A stretch of 64,000 nucleotides of DNA, from positions 31,558,001 to 31,622,000 of the forward strand of contig JBITNC010000001.1 in NCBI GenBank assembly GCA_050084985.1, in the 5' to 3' direction. The notes beneath the pieces are model-generated. The model saw nothing but the letters and a program-made list of their open reading frames with translations. It had not been told where the DNA came from and made no database searches. Source of the stretch: Nageia nagi. Its lineage: Eukaryota; Pinophyta. Of this stretch, positions 46,535 through 58,120 are shown piece after piece; position 1 is the first letter of the stretch; every line of letters starts with the position of its first letter. The translations under genes were made by a program, and so were the position numbers.

Positions 46535-47036
46535 CTCATCCCATTTTAGGGGCTTTTGGTGCCATAAAAGCTTTGGGATCAAAATAATGAGGAAAATAAT
46601 TCTCACACAAATATAGATTTACCCCTTCTTGGACTCACCTTGAATTTTCTCCTTAGTTTGAATTTGATTGGTATTTTTTAGGTACATCACTTCATATTCT
46701 CAACACATCAAGAACATAAGAATATTCACATCCAACACAACTTCCTTAATTATCACAACTATCTAGAAGATGGACCCTTATCCTCCCACTAGAATTCATG
46801 TTGAGATAATTTTTATGATAGAAATATTTCATCAAATGCTAATGAAAATTACTGACTTCAAAATAAAAATTTACCTCAACCTTGCATGCTTTCAAACTAT
46901 GAATACAGTCTATCAGATTGTGTTTTCTTGACTTCGAAGTAGGAAAAATATTGAACTTTATAAATAAAGCACTCATTATTATTTTTTTGAATAAGCTCTA
47001 TTAGTTCCCAGCAAAAGAACTACTCTGATACCAAAT
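46535..47036 (-). other. Internal region of compact element
   Basis: 502 bp with no open frame of note. On the minus strand it starts with the primer site TGGTATCAGAG (47023-47034) and ends with the purine tract AAAATGGGATGAG (46535-46547). Confidence 0.88.
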
Positions 47037-48417
47037 TGACTTATAAACTCTACTTCAAAATTTAATTTGGATCTTCACACTTTGTTCATTTTAGTGCTTG
47101 CAAAAAAAAATACACACCAAATCCAAAATACACAAAATAATGTATACACATAGTTAACTTGGTTCAACCGATGTGGTCTACATCCAAAAAATAAAAATCC
47201 ATTATTATAGAGTCCCTTTTACAATGTCACTTGTATGATCTTTCTTTCTTCACTCTTTTATTTATAGAAGCCAAATTACATGATCATTGTAGGCTCTCCA
47301 CTGAATTCCTTTCTTGAAGATGACTATCTTTTCAATGAAAGTCTTTGAACATAATTCCATGTATCTTATTCCAATATGATATCTCTAGAACCACTCTTTA
47401 TCTTTTTTATTTCGATCATGATGATTATGTCGTCCACTTCTTTCTCCATGGCAATAGTCATGTCCATGTTCTTTTTTTTTCTTCTATGCAAGTTTAAAAT
47501 ACATCTCTAATATTACTCTCATGATTTTGTTATTTTCCATGGAGTTTACAATAAAATAGATTCTTCTACATTATTTTCAAACCTACACTAACTCACATCC
47601 TTTGGAAGGCAATCCACACTAAATGATTTGACTTTTTTTCATACTTCATGTTCCCTTTTATAACATTAATGGATTACAAATTTGGAGTTTATGGTTACAT
47701 GGTGATAAGATAATATTTCTAATTTTTCTTCCTTTACAATATGTACAATAATAATCTCCCTCATTTGTATTTTTGTAGCATTATTTTGGTCTCATACCAT
47801 TATATTCTCCAATCTTTTTAGATTTTGAAAAATAGACAAAATTGCTTTTGGTGCCATTTTGTCATGACCACAACTTCATGAACATAATTTCAAATGTCAC
47901 AAAATTTGATCTAGGTGTTCTTGGATATATGTAGCTTGATGATGTCTAAATTTCATGCTTAAAATCCTTATTAGTAGCTCTCAACATCATCATTAAGTTT
48001 GCCTCCAACATAAATTTGCACCTAGCAGTTGTCAAAATTTTGACTCAGTCATGAATGTAAAATGAAAATCTACCATTTTGTGAGCACTATAATGTTAAAG
48101 TATTTAATCCAAATGCCTTCAAATTTTAACATGTTCATCATAATATGAGGTACCAATGATTCAAATTTCAAGCTATTAATTAACCTGAGTTGCTCCTGGT
48201 GAGTCCATCAATAGAGCTTTTTATGCATATTTTGTATTTTTTATATTTAACTTTAAATTTTGGAAAGCCATAACTTACAAACTATAGCTCCATTTCATTC
48301 ATCATTTGAAGCATTGGAATCATGGAAGATAGCTTTTCAATATGGAAGAGAATAATTAACAAAATTATAAATTTGAAAAATCACTTTTCCTAAGACTTTG
48401 AAATCCATTTTGGATCA
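47037..48417 (-). repeat. 5' LTR of compact element (1,381 bp)
   Basis: On the plus strand it runs TGACTTATAAACTC...TGGATCA. On the minus strand it ends just before the primer site. It aligns with 45138-46534. Confidence 0.92.
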
Positions 48418-48422
48418 CTAAT

Positions 48423-48885
48423 AGATCTTTTGTAGTCTTTATTCATTTGATAATTGTCATGAAATAATATAAATCATTATTGAGTAAAGTCATATTTTGG
48501 GTGAATGGTGTCAAAGTCTCTATAGTTTGTTGTTCATATAATTGATATTTTCATGTGTCTACCTTTCAAAGTCCACATTGTTTACCAAAGACTTTGCAAT
48601 TTGTACTACATCTCCTCAAAGTAAATACTAAAGTGGAAAATTTGGTACAAACTTTAGACATTAATCATAGAGTAGTTGAAAATGGTTTTACATCAATATG
48701 GTGGTTATGAATGCCCTAATGGATATATAACAATTTAAAAGGGTTTTCAAATTAATTCACAAAATGTCACATCAAATGGGAGTTCCATTTGGTGGTACAT
48801 CAAATGGGGGTTCCATTTGACAACAACTGCCAACATTCAACCATAGTTGAAATAGCTTTTCATCAAATATTGTAGTCATAAGTAA
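48423..48885. repeat. Dispersed repeat C, second copy, left part
   Basis: From about 48735 it matches 13595-13730, including CACATCAAATGG and TTCATCAAATATTGTAGTC. A local ~27-bp duplication of the CATCAAATGGG phrase lies near 48771-48820. The part 48423-48735 has no match that I can see. Confidence 0.6.
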
Positions 48886-48894
48886 TAAAATAAA

Positions 48895-49589
48895 GGGAAA
48901 CTTACCAAAATACTCTTATAATTGAAATTACCAAAATGCCCCTTAATCTTTAAAAATTACTAAAATACCCCTATAAGTTCATGAAAATTACAAAAAAAAT
49001 TTGTAAGTCTTTGACACTTCATTTAATTCATTTAATTTTTTAGTAATTTTTTTAAATATAAGAAATCATAGTGGATAGAATGTAAAAAAATAAAATATTA
49101 TTAAAATGATCTAAAAAATTTATAAAATAATTTTTAAATGAAATAAATAAATATTCTTATATAAATTAAAATAAATATAATTCTTATATGAATTGGAAAA
49201 ATTGAGCAGTTATGCTATTATTTAAATAATAAATAAATAAAATATATATTTTTAATTATAATTCCTTAAAAAAATGTATATTAATATGATATGATGGTAT
49301 TTTAGATTTTGATCTATGGGATGGACAACTTGCAGTAGGCTATTACATAGTAACTCAACAACAACTGAGACATAAATAAATTAAAAGTATTTAATTTTTT
49401 TAATAATAAATAAATAGAATGAAATATTGCAATCATTATTTTATTTTTCATAAGAATATTAAAATATTTTTCATATTTTAATTCATAAAATAAAATTTAA
49501 GGGTATTTTGGAAGATTGAAAGGTAATTTTATGAATTTATAAGGGTATTTTGGTAATTTCATGAACTTATATATTTTGGTAAGTTTCCC
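48895..49589. mobile_element. Mutator-like foldback element, 695 bp
   Basis: The ends are perfect inverted repeats for 17 bp (GGGAAACTTACCAAAAT) and imperfect ones for about 90 bp, with the subterminal word ACCAAAATAC repeated. A perfect 9-bp TSD, TAAAATAAA, lies at 48886-48894 and 49590-49598; 9-bp TSDs are characteristic of Mutator-like transposons. The related repeat C copy at 13715-13745 has the same site without the insertion. No transposase is encoded. Confidence 0.93.
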
Positions 49590-49598
49590 TAAAATAAA

Positions 49599-49730
49599 CA
49601 TTTATGCAAGATGTGTGCAGCATAAGAGGTACAAATTGTTCAAAAAAACTTCTCATCGCATCATATGCACAAAAAGATCATGTTATTATAACATAACACA
49701 CCCACAAACATAGGATGTTCCTTAGGGATT
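49599..49730. repeat. Dispersed repeat C, second copy, right part
   Basis: It resumes the match to the first copy: CATAAGAGGT (49621) against 13757, and CACACCCACAAACATAGGAT (49699) against 13987. Confidence 0.7.
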
Positions 49731-51400
49731 AAGATACTTTGTAATTATTAATAGTTTTAGGTGTGTAAGTGTGCAAGTATTTATTAATTATGTAATTTAG
49801 GATTGAAAAGTTCAAGTGAATATAGAAAATCCAAAAGTCAATTTAGAAGGTGAAATGAAAAGATTTATTCATATGTATTTGTAACTTTGTAAGTGATCAA
49901 ATTAATGTGATACTTGACTTTTTGGAGTTTCTCCTGCAGTCAGAGCTTAGTTGGAGAAATGGGAAGAACTTCATTCCTCATCCTCCATTTGTTTTTGTAT
50001 GTATTACTTCATTGTTTTTAAGAGATAAGGGTTTCAAATTTTTTGTGTTGGTTCGTAGTTTCAACTGTGTCTATGATGAATTGAATCTGTTGAAGAAAGA
50101 CAAAGGAGTGCCCTGGAGATAAAAATGGTAGTTAGAGAGGGTATGAGAAGAGATTATGCAAAGAAAGGGGGTGTTGGACTACATCTCCCGCATGGATCAT
50201 GAGAAGAGTATTTGTGGAGAAAGGGGTGCATTGAATTGATAAAAGGGTGTGTTTTGAACTGCATCTCCCCACATGGAGACGGAGAGAAAAAAATGCTTCA
50301 TAGAGGAGGCATCGCACAGCTGGAAGTTGCTTTAAGGAATACGAGCTGATTCTGAGATTTTTTTTTTTTTGTGAAGAATATTATTGATGCAGAATAAATG
50401 TTGTAAGACGGCTAGGAGAGCAGCATATTGATGTAGGAGATGCGCGGCGAGAGAGAAGACAACGTGTGAGAAGGCCATCCATTTTTACCTCTCTTAATAT
50501 CCGGTTTCGACCGCAGGCAGTGAATGTGATGTGAAGAGTATTGATTCAGAAATGAAGGACGTAGCAGTGGAGATTCTGGCGTTTTCTAAAAATGTGTCTG
50601 TGATTTTCTGACTCTCCTCCCTCTCGAGAATACCTGTCCCGCGTGCCATGGTGGATGTGGAGAAATTATGGATGGGATATGTCGCCCGTCATATTCCAAA
50701 TACATTACCTGTTTTTGCATGATGTTGGCTGAGCGTTTGAAATTCCGACCGTACGCGCTTCTAAATTGGGGAAATTATCATGTGAAATGAAGGGATGAGG
50801 ATTTTGGTAAATCAGCATCGTGACAATCGTGGAGTCATGCAGACCTGGGGGTGGAATGTGTGTTTTAGACATGCTACATTTAATACTTGAAGTCATTTTG
50901 ACTTTGCATTGATAAATTTTGAACTTTTATATATAATAATAATAATAATATAATAAAAATAAAATATGATGTAAACGTCTGTAACTATACATTGTAAATT
51001 TATAATGCAAATGAAATGTTTGTTTTATTAATGGTCAATCTAGTTTTGTGTCAACGTGTAGTGCAGTAGAAAGAAAACTGTAAGTTTGAAATCAAACAGG
51101 CAAGTAGTGGCTCTACCTATATTTCTTTTTCTTCGCCGTAAGTCAGCCCATTTCTTACTTAACTTTCATCTCGCTCTTCAACAGAATCATAAGATCTCTG
51201 CAAATCGCCCTATTCTTTTTTGTAGAGAATCAATTGCTTCTTCAAAAGGAAGGAGTAGTGACATCTTTTTGAAACCTCTCTCATACAAAGTCATCACATC
51301 GTGAACAAATTTCAAATTGGATCCTGAACAGCTGCAGAGGCTTTTGAAAATTGACTGCATATTTAGAAGAGAGATCAAACTTTTTTATTCTATAGTTTTG
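49731..51400. other. Low-repeat segment with a CpG-containing island
   Basis: About 50100-50900 has clearly more G, C and CpG (words such as GCGCGGCGAG, CGACCG, GTACGCGC) than anything nearby. It carries none of the repeat families seen elsewhere in the window. No long open frame or domain is visible. Short open stretches (50132-50317 minus, 50705-50896 minus, 51086-51304 plus, 51187-51378 minus) overlap each other and lack support. It might be promoter, untranslated or non-coding RNA sequence. A TAATAA run lies at 50930-50965. Confidence 0.45.
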
Positions 51401-53680
51401 TTTAAACCATGAATTTTTATTTTCTAGTATTTTGGATTTATAAGAAAGAGATTCATTTGTATTTTTATTTTTTAATAAAGCACTTTGTTGCCAATAAAAT
51501 CGAGCTTCTCTTTCTGTTTTACTTTACCTTTCATGTTTTGTGGAGCTTAGCAGTTGTGAACAGTAACACAGTTATGTGGAAAATTACCAAGGCCAAAACA
51601 GTTTCCATGAAATGGAGAAGGATTTTCATTTACCATCCTGAAAAGGATTTTCAGGCTTGGCACTTTGCTGAAAATGGAACGCAGAATATCTAACACCTCA
51701 TTAGTCATTTATATCATGCAATGAATTAATGCAATTCATTGGAGTGTTTTATTTACAAATAAATTATTGTTGTTGACTTAATCTAAGAACCCAACTTCTG
51801 ATAATATGTACTTATTGAAACATTCTAGGTTAAGTAAATTTCTAATCTTCATTTTATTTCATGTGCAGCTAATCTTCATGGTTCACAGTATAGAATATTC
51901 AAAGTTAGTAAATAGTTGAAAAACCCTTTGTTATTTGAAGATTTTGAACTATTAAGAAGTCAGCAAACTCACATCACTGCTGTAGAAGTTGTTTATGTTA
52001 GTAAATTCAACATTTGATTATGAATTCCCAGGTATTAAAATCTTCTAAGATCACATTATTCTTATAATTTTTAAATTGAGGCATCTTAAATTCATTAATG
52101 GTGCAGCATGTTTTCAACTTTAAAAAAATGGAGTTAAAATATACAGAAGAAGCATCTATTTAATTTTTGCAAGAGTGATTAGGATAATTATATCTTGGAT
52201 CTCTATATTCTTCTATCAAAGTGAGGCAAAACAAGATAAAAGAGCTAGTCACCTGCTCCTAAACTATATATTCTGCTGAAACCTTTACAGACTAGATTTA
52301 TATAATTATATCCATGTGATTTACCAAAAAAACAAGTTCTTTTTAGTTATGAAATTGTTGGAAATGACTTCGAGTGCGAAGCTGTCAATAAGAAAACTCA
52401 ATAGCTAATGGAATGGTTACAGCAAAAGGAATAACTACAATGAAATGGAATTGCAATCACAATAGTAAGAATAGCATGAAACTATAGAGCAAAAAATAAT
52501 GTTTTATTTTCTCTTTACATAAGTGAATTAATTAATGAGCTTTTCAAACAGCATTTCTTTTCTGAAAGGTATTATATTCATCCTAGATAACACACATTTC
52601 AATAAAATTCTTAACAAATCCAAGATAAAGATTAAGAAATTAAAAAAACCAAAATGTACATATTGTTACCAGTTTCAAGAACATAGCTTATTTATCCTAA
52701 AGAAACTACCACATAAGCAAACTTCTCCACAGAAAACTTAATGGTACTAACCAGTTTGTAAGAATAGCGGCGATACTTAGATTTCATGCCTCTGAAAATA
52801 TTAAACTAGACTCTATTCTCCTGCTTCAGAATATAAGCCACTAATTTCTTAGAACATGTGAAAATCAAGATCCCACACATTTTATTACAATAGTTAATAG
52901 AAGTGAGAACTTTGATATGTAATCTCCTCTCTATTTTGAATTTAACAAACTCTTACCAATAAAGTTTTGTTAATATAAAATTTTAATGAGATAATTTATA
53001 GTCCGGATTTTTATATTCTACTTTTTGTATATAGAATGCCCCACACTAGTTTATAGGGCTATGCAAAAGTTCAAATTGATACCATTAGCACAAATTAGTA
53101 AAACATTATTTAGTGTCCTGATTAAAAATATTTCATTTTTTCTTCTCACTTTCTTACTTCTAATCAGCCCATCAAGGCCACTGTTTATATCAACATACAA
53201 AACATGAACATCCTAACATTGTTAATAAAAATATGATAAATTAGTATTTGTAATTGTTACACAGCAGGGATGCTGTGTTGGTAACTAATAAATATTACAC
53301 AGGAGAGTAAGTGACAAAATCTTCGACCTTTAATAAGTTTCTACCCCGTTGATCTATCTCTATTAAAAATGTAAAAAGTTTCAAAATGGCAAAATGGAAC
53401 TGAAGCTTTTTCTTTCCTAAACAAAATCCACATCCTTAAGGTCCTTTAATTTTAACAATCTACAAATTCTGATGCATGCCGCCCTCGGCTATTAATGGGC
53501 AAGTTTCGCCCTTTGGCCCAACATTCTTGATAAAGTTCTTTGTAGTCGTGCTTTGTTGATCAATCTTCTTTTATTTTGATTTATTTTTTCAAATTTTGTT
53601 TATATATATTAGATTGTAACGAGAGGAAAAGGGAGATTTCAATTTTGTATGAAGAGTTTTGAAGGAAGTAACTTCTCACG
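51401..53680. other. AT-rich intergenic DNA
   Basis: I see no repeat family, domain or RNA gene here. Short open stretches are few, unrelated and what AT-rich sequence gives by chance. Confidence 0.5.
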
Positions 53681-53689
53681 GTAATTGTA

Positions 53690-54530
53690 ATGTATATTAT
53701 CTGTATATTTTTTATTATCTGTATTAATTTTGATGTTGTTTGTAGATTTATTTCAAGTTGTTTTTAACTAAGTACTTTTTAATAGAAATATTAATTTTAA
53801 TTATTTATGTTTATCTTAAAAACATATGTTCACATTAGCATAAATTTTATTTTTAATTATATTTTTATTTTTTCAATATTTTTAAATAATCATAATATAA
53901 TATAAATATTATCTTTTGAAGAAAGATACTACTTTTAATTAAAAAGTGTAATCTTTTTAATTTTAATGTATATTATCTGTTGGTATTGTTTGTAGATTTA
54001 TTTCATTTTTTTTAACTATTTACTCAAACACTTTTTAATACAAATATTCTTTGATCTTTTAGTTGATTTTTAAAATTTTATTTTTTTTAATTTTAATCTT
54101 ATAAATATATTATTTTATCATAAATTTTATTTTTAATTATATTTTATATTTTTAATATTTTTAAATAATCATAATATAATATAATTATTATGTTTTGAAG
54201 AAAGATATCACTCTTAACTAAAAAGTGTAAACTTTTTAATTTTAATGTTATTAATTTTGATATTATTTGTAGATTTATTTATTTCCTATTTACTCATGTA
54301 CTTTTTAATACAAATATTCTTTGATCTTTTAGTTGATGTTTGAAAATTTTATTTATTTATTTTTCATCTTATAAATACATTTTTTCTTTGATGTTAGATT
54401 TTATTTTTAATTACATTAGAATATGAATTACATTTTATGGTTTCAATATTTGTAAATAATCATAAATAATATAATTATTATGTTTTGAAGAAAGATACCA
54501 CTCTTAACTAAAACTATTTTCTTAATTTAT
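53690..54530. repeat. AT-rich tandem repeat, ~280-bp unit x 3
   Basis: TTTTGAAGAAAGAT occurs at 53914, 54193 and 54483, each followed by ACTCTTAACTAAAAA-like sequence and preceded by AAATAATCATAATATAAT. The intervals of 279 and 290 bp contain matching TTGTAGATTTATTT and ACTTTTTAATA blocks. Confidence 0.85.
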
Positions 54531-55475
54531 CATTTCTTTTTATGAAAAGCGATTTAAATTAAAATAAAAAAAAAATTTACACGAAAAAAAGTTACGGGTG
54601 GTATATTTCACACCCCTAGGAGGTCCATACTAATCCTACTAATGGATTAGGAGTATAATAAAAAAAGAGAACAACTTTCTAAAAACTATTATTGGTTACA
54701 AGGGAAAATCATTAAAGTTCGCCAACAGTTTCAAAAAAATAACAATTAAATGAAAAGCATTTAAACCTCCTCGATCAATGAGCCCCTAGTTGGTGGCTCC
54801 TCTTCGAACATTTTCTCCCACATATTGGCTGGAATAGGCTAAATATCCTATCCATCACCTTTATGATAGTGTGCAATGGTAGCAATTGCTTCTTCACCCC
54901 ACCCTTAAGCATCAACATTAGGAGTGAGGGAGTCTGAATCATCCCATGCGCTATTATTACCATGAATCACAACAATAGTGAGAGTATTTGAATTAATGCT
55001 CCAATTTGATTATTGCATGGCTTGCATCTGCATTGAATGTTAACCATCCTACTATTGTGAGAAACTTGCTCCTTGATCAAATCCCCAACAACAAGGTGAT
55101 AAGGGTTGTGACCAATGTCACCCATGAGAGGGAGAACAATTTTGCTTTGGAGGGCGATGTAAAGAATGTGACTAGAAATGATGAGCTTGTTGCCATGGAT
55201 TCTCTAGGGGAACTCAATTAATTGAGTAGGGGGAATTAGCCTAATAATCTAAGAGGACTAGAAGGTGGTTCATTTCCATTTCCACCTTGGCAGCTTGACT
55301 AAAAATCTGGAACTAGGTATTAAGAAAAAGCTCAATCTTTTCAGCAAGAGAGAATTCATCAATAGGTTCTTGATTTTTACAATTAATTTTATTTTTGGCC
55401 TTACACATGTGAAAAAGCAAACTAATCATAAAAATATGCCACAATTCTTGAAGAAGAAGTGTAAACTTCATGACA
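54531..55475. other. Uncharacterised segment downstream of the LINE remnant
   Basis: On the minus strand, 55260-55475 reads LLQELWHIFMISLLFHM and 'CKAKNKI', consistent with the tail of a LINE polyprotein just after its zinc finger. The remainder (54531-55260) has no recognised content. Confidence 0.4.
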
Positions 55476-55960
55476 TCATCTAAGAGGGCATGGTGCTAAG
55501 ACACCTTACTTGATATAAATGGAGAAAAAATGGAAAACATCCACTCCCAAGTTATACTAGCATATTTACAAGACCAAAATAAGTGCAAATAAGACCCTTT
55601 TTCATTACAGAAAGCACACTTAGGGTCTGCAATACCAAAATGTACCAACCGTTACCCTAATTGAAGACCTTGAAAAAGTAAACTCTAAGTAAAGAAAACT
55701 TACTTAAGTTCAATGAAGGACTTCCATATAACATAAAACCTAGTCTTCCATCTAGATGTAAGAGAAATTAAGTCCCATTTAATGTTAAGTTGAGGAACCA
55801 TTGGAAGGAAAGGGGATAGCCAAAAAATACCCATGCCGATCTTTGTAATCTTTTAGAGGAACCTTGTTGAACCACATCCAATCCTTCCACCAGGGTAAAT
55901 TTTAACATCCCTCCTCCTAAATTGAATATAAAATCTTGGTGAATCTCCTAGAAATTTATT
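55476..55960 (-). pseudogene. LINE polyprotein C-terminal remnant (zf-RVT)
   Basis: On the minus strand this encodes W-K-T-R-F-Y then, after decayed sequence, 'GIADPKCAFCNEKGSYLHL' and FWSCKYASITWEWM. The C-x2-C...H-L-F/x...C...W pattern is the zinc-binding domain at the end of plant L1-type LINE polyproteins. The weaker 5' portion runs to about 55960. Stops interrupt it at several points. RT and endonuclease are not found in place; the palindromic array lies where RT would be. Confidence 0.72.
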
Positions 55961-56051
55961 TAGAAATGATGATGAACTAATGGCAATATGATAAATAGTT
56001 AGGCAATTTTTATATAAATTTTAAAAAAAGATGTAAAAAATTAGTAACCCA

Positions 56052-57480
56052 AACATCTAATAGGAGAAAATGATACACCATTGGAAAGTTCATGAAAAAC
56101 CCTTTTCAACGAGTGGTTATATGACCCATTTTGCTTAAAAAAGGGCCCAAGGCATGGATTTGAAGTTTCCTACTGGATGGAGGAAATGCAGCTAACCCAA
56201 ATGCATGCATATGTATATGATTTGATTGCATATTTGTGCATTCAGATTAGCTACATTTTCCTACATTTGGTAGGACATTTCAAACACATACTTTAGGCTC
56301 ATTTTTTTGAGAAAAATAAATTATGTAACCACTCATTAGAAATGTTTTTTCATGAAATTTCTAATGATATATCATTTTCTCCCATTAGATGTCTCTAAAA
56401 AAATTGACCTTTGAAAATAGCTAATCTATTTTTTAAGTTTCAAATTATACACCATTGCTTATAACTTCTTCTAGAGATATTTAATGGGAAGAAATGATAC
56501 ACCATTAGAAGTTCATGAAAACCCTTTCCAACAATTGGTTACATGACCCATTTTGCTCAAAAATGAGCCCAACACATGGATTTGAAATTTTCTACCAGAT
56601 GCAAGAAAATGCAACTAAATTGGATGCATAAATATGCAATTGGATCAGCTAGATATCTATGCATCCAGATCAACTACATTTTCCTACATCTGATAGGAAA
56701 ATTCAAATCCATGCCTTGGGCTCATTTTTTGAGCAAAATGGGTCATATAATCACTCATTAGAGAGGGTTTTTCATGAACTTTCCAATGGTGTATCATTTC
56801 TCCCCATTAAATATCTCTAAAAAAAGTTATGGCCTTTTGAAAATGGCTGATCTATTTTTTAAGCTTGAAATTATACACCATTGCCCATAACTTTTTCTAT
56901 AAACATCTAATGGAGAGAGGTAATACACCATTGGAAAGATCATTGAAAACCTTTTTCCAATGAGTGGTTATATGATCATTTTTACTCAAACAATGATCCT
57001 TAGGCATGCATTTTAAGTTACCTATTGTATGTAGAAAAATACAGTCAGTTCAGATGCATAAATAAGCAGCTAAGTAGCTAACTCAGTTGCATATTTGTGC
57101 AGCCAAATCAATTGCATTTTCTTGTATCTGATGGGAAACTTCAAATCCATGCCTTGGGCTCATTTTTTTGAGAAAAATGGATCACATAACCACTCATTGG
57201 AAAGTGTTTTTCGTAAAATTTCCAATGATGTATGATTCCCCCATTAGATATTTTTAGAAAAAGTTATGGTCTTTTGAAAATGGCTGATCTATTTTTCAAG
57301 CTTTAAATTATACACCATTATCAATAACTTTTTCTATAGATATCTATTGGAAAAAATGATACACCATTACAAAGATCATGAAAAACCCTTTCCAACAAGT
57401 GGCTACATGATCCCTTTTGCTCAAAAAATGAGCTTCAAGTATGCATTTGAAGTTACCTACTATATGCAAAAAAATGCCTG
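56052..57480. repeat. Tandem array of large imperfect palindromes, ~425-438-bp period
   Basis: Units start near 56052, 56477, 56902 and 57340. In each of the first three, a ~143-bp left arm (in unit 1, 56052-56194) is followed by a ~54-bp loop and then its inverted copy (56249-56391). ATGATACACCATTGGAAAG in the left arm corresponds to CTTTCCAATGGTGTATCAT in the right arm. Units are joined by an ~85-bp spacer ending in CCATTGC(T/C)CATAACTT. The fourth unit has only its left arm. No coding sequence. Confidence 0.9.
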
Positions 57481-57489
57481 AATCGAATG

Positions 57490-57805
57490 TACAGATATGC
57501 ATTTGACCTGGTTGTATAGGCATTATTAGATCTAATAAAATACAACCAAATTAGATGCACATATATGCATTCAATCTGGTTGCATAGGCTTATGTAACTG
57601 GGTCAAATGTATGGCTCAAATGCATAGATACGCATCTAACTTCATTGCATAAGCTTATGCAATCGGTCTGGATGCACATATATGCATCTATCCTGAGTAC
57701 ATAGGATTATGCAACCAACCTGGATGCATAGATATGCATCCAAACTGATTGCATAGGCTTATGAAACTAGAATGGATGCATAGATATGCATTCAACCTAA
57801 TTGTT
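57490..57805. repeat. 52-bp tandem repeat with self-complementary core
   Basis: TGCATAGATATGCATC variants start at about 57555, 57621, 57673, 57725 and 57777; the last four are 52 bp apart. Each is followed by a variant of TTGCATAGGCTTATGCAA, so each unit holds two short palindromes. Similar words fill the loops of the adjacent large palindromes. Confidence 0.85.
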
Positions 57806-58120
57806 GGTTTCAATTTGGTTACAAGGAAATGCTTTTGATACATATGCAAGTTTTGACCCGATTGTAGGTAGATGCTTCCTACCAATATCTACATTCCTAT
57901 TCAAATGAAGTTTAAAATTGAATGCAATTTTTGATCGAATGTAGGTTTTAACCTAGTTCCAAGGAAATGTTATTGACCTGAATGTAAGTCCCAACTTGAT
58001 TGCAAATGGATGCTTTTGATCTGATTATAGATAGATGTTTCTGAATTAGATGGAGGCTCCTAATCAAATGCTTTCAACCTAGTTGCAAAAAGATGCTTCT
58101 GATCCAATTGTAAAAAGATC
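57806..58120. repeat. Degenerate ~45-bp repeats
   Basis: Phrases like CCTAGTTGCAAGAAGATGCTTCTGA and GATTGTAGGTAGATGCTTC recur with variation near 57812, 57851, 57955, 58000, 58030 and 58079. They continue the repeat field but are more diverged. Confidence 0.5.

Larger units (their letters stand above)
45138..48417 (-). mobile_element. Compact non-coding LTR element (3,280 bp)
   Basis: Two LTRs (45138-46534 and 47037-48417) enclose only 502 bp. TSD CTAAT is perfect on both sides (45133-45137, 48418-48422). An initiator-Met-tRNA primer site on the minus strand (47023-47034) and a purine tract (46535-46547) give the orientation. There is no coding sequence, so movement would have depended on proteins from another element. 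It is larger than typical TRIMs because of the long LTRs, and smaller inside than LARDs. Confidence 0.92.

Noticed and set aside
51187-51378. Possible host exon on the minus strand (63 residues)
   Set aside because: The composition is plausible, but there is no recognised family or convincing splice sites, and a plus-strand frame overlaps it.
56052-57805. CRISPR-like array
   Set aside because: Units are hundreds of bases long, themselves palindromic, with no short constant repeats and unique spacers, and the context is plant repeat DNA.
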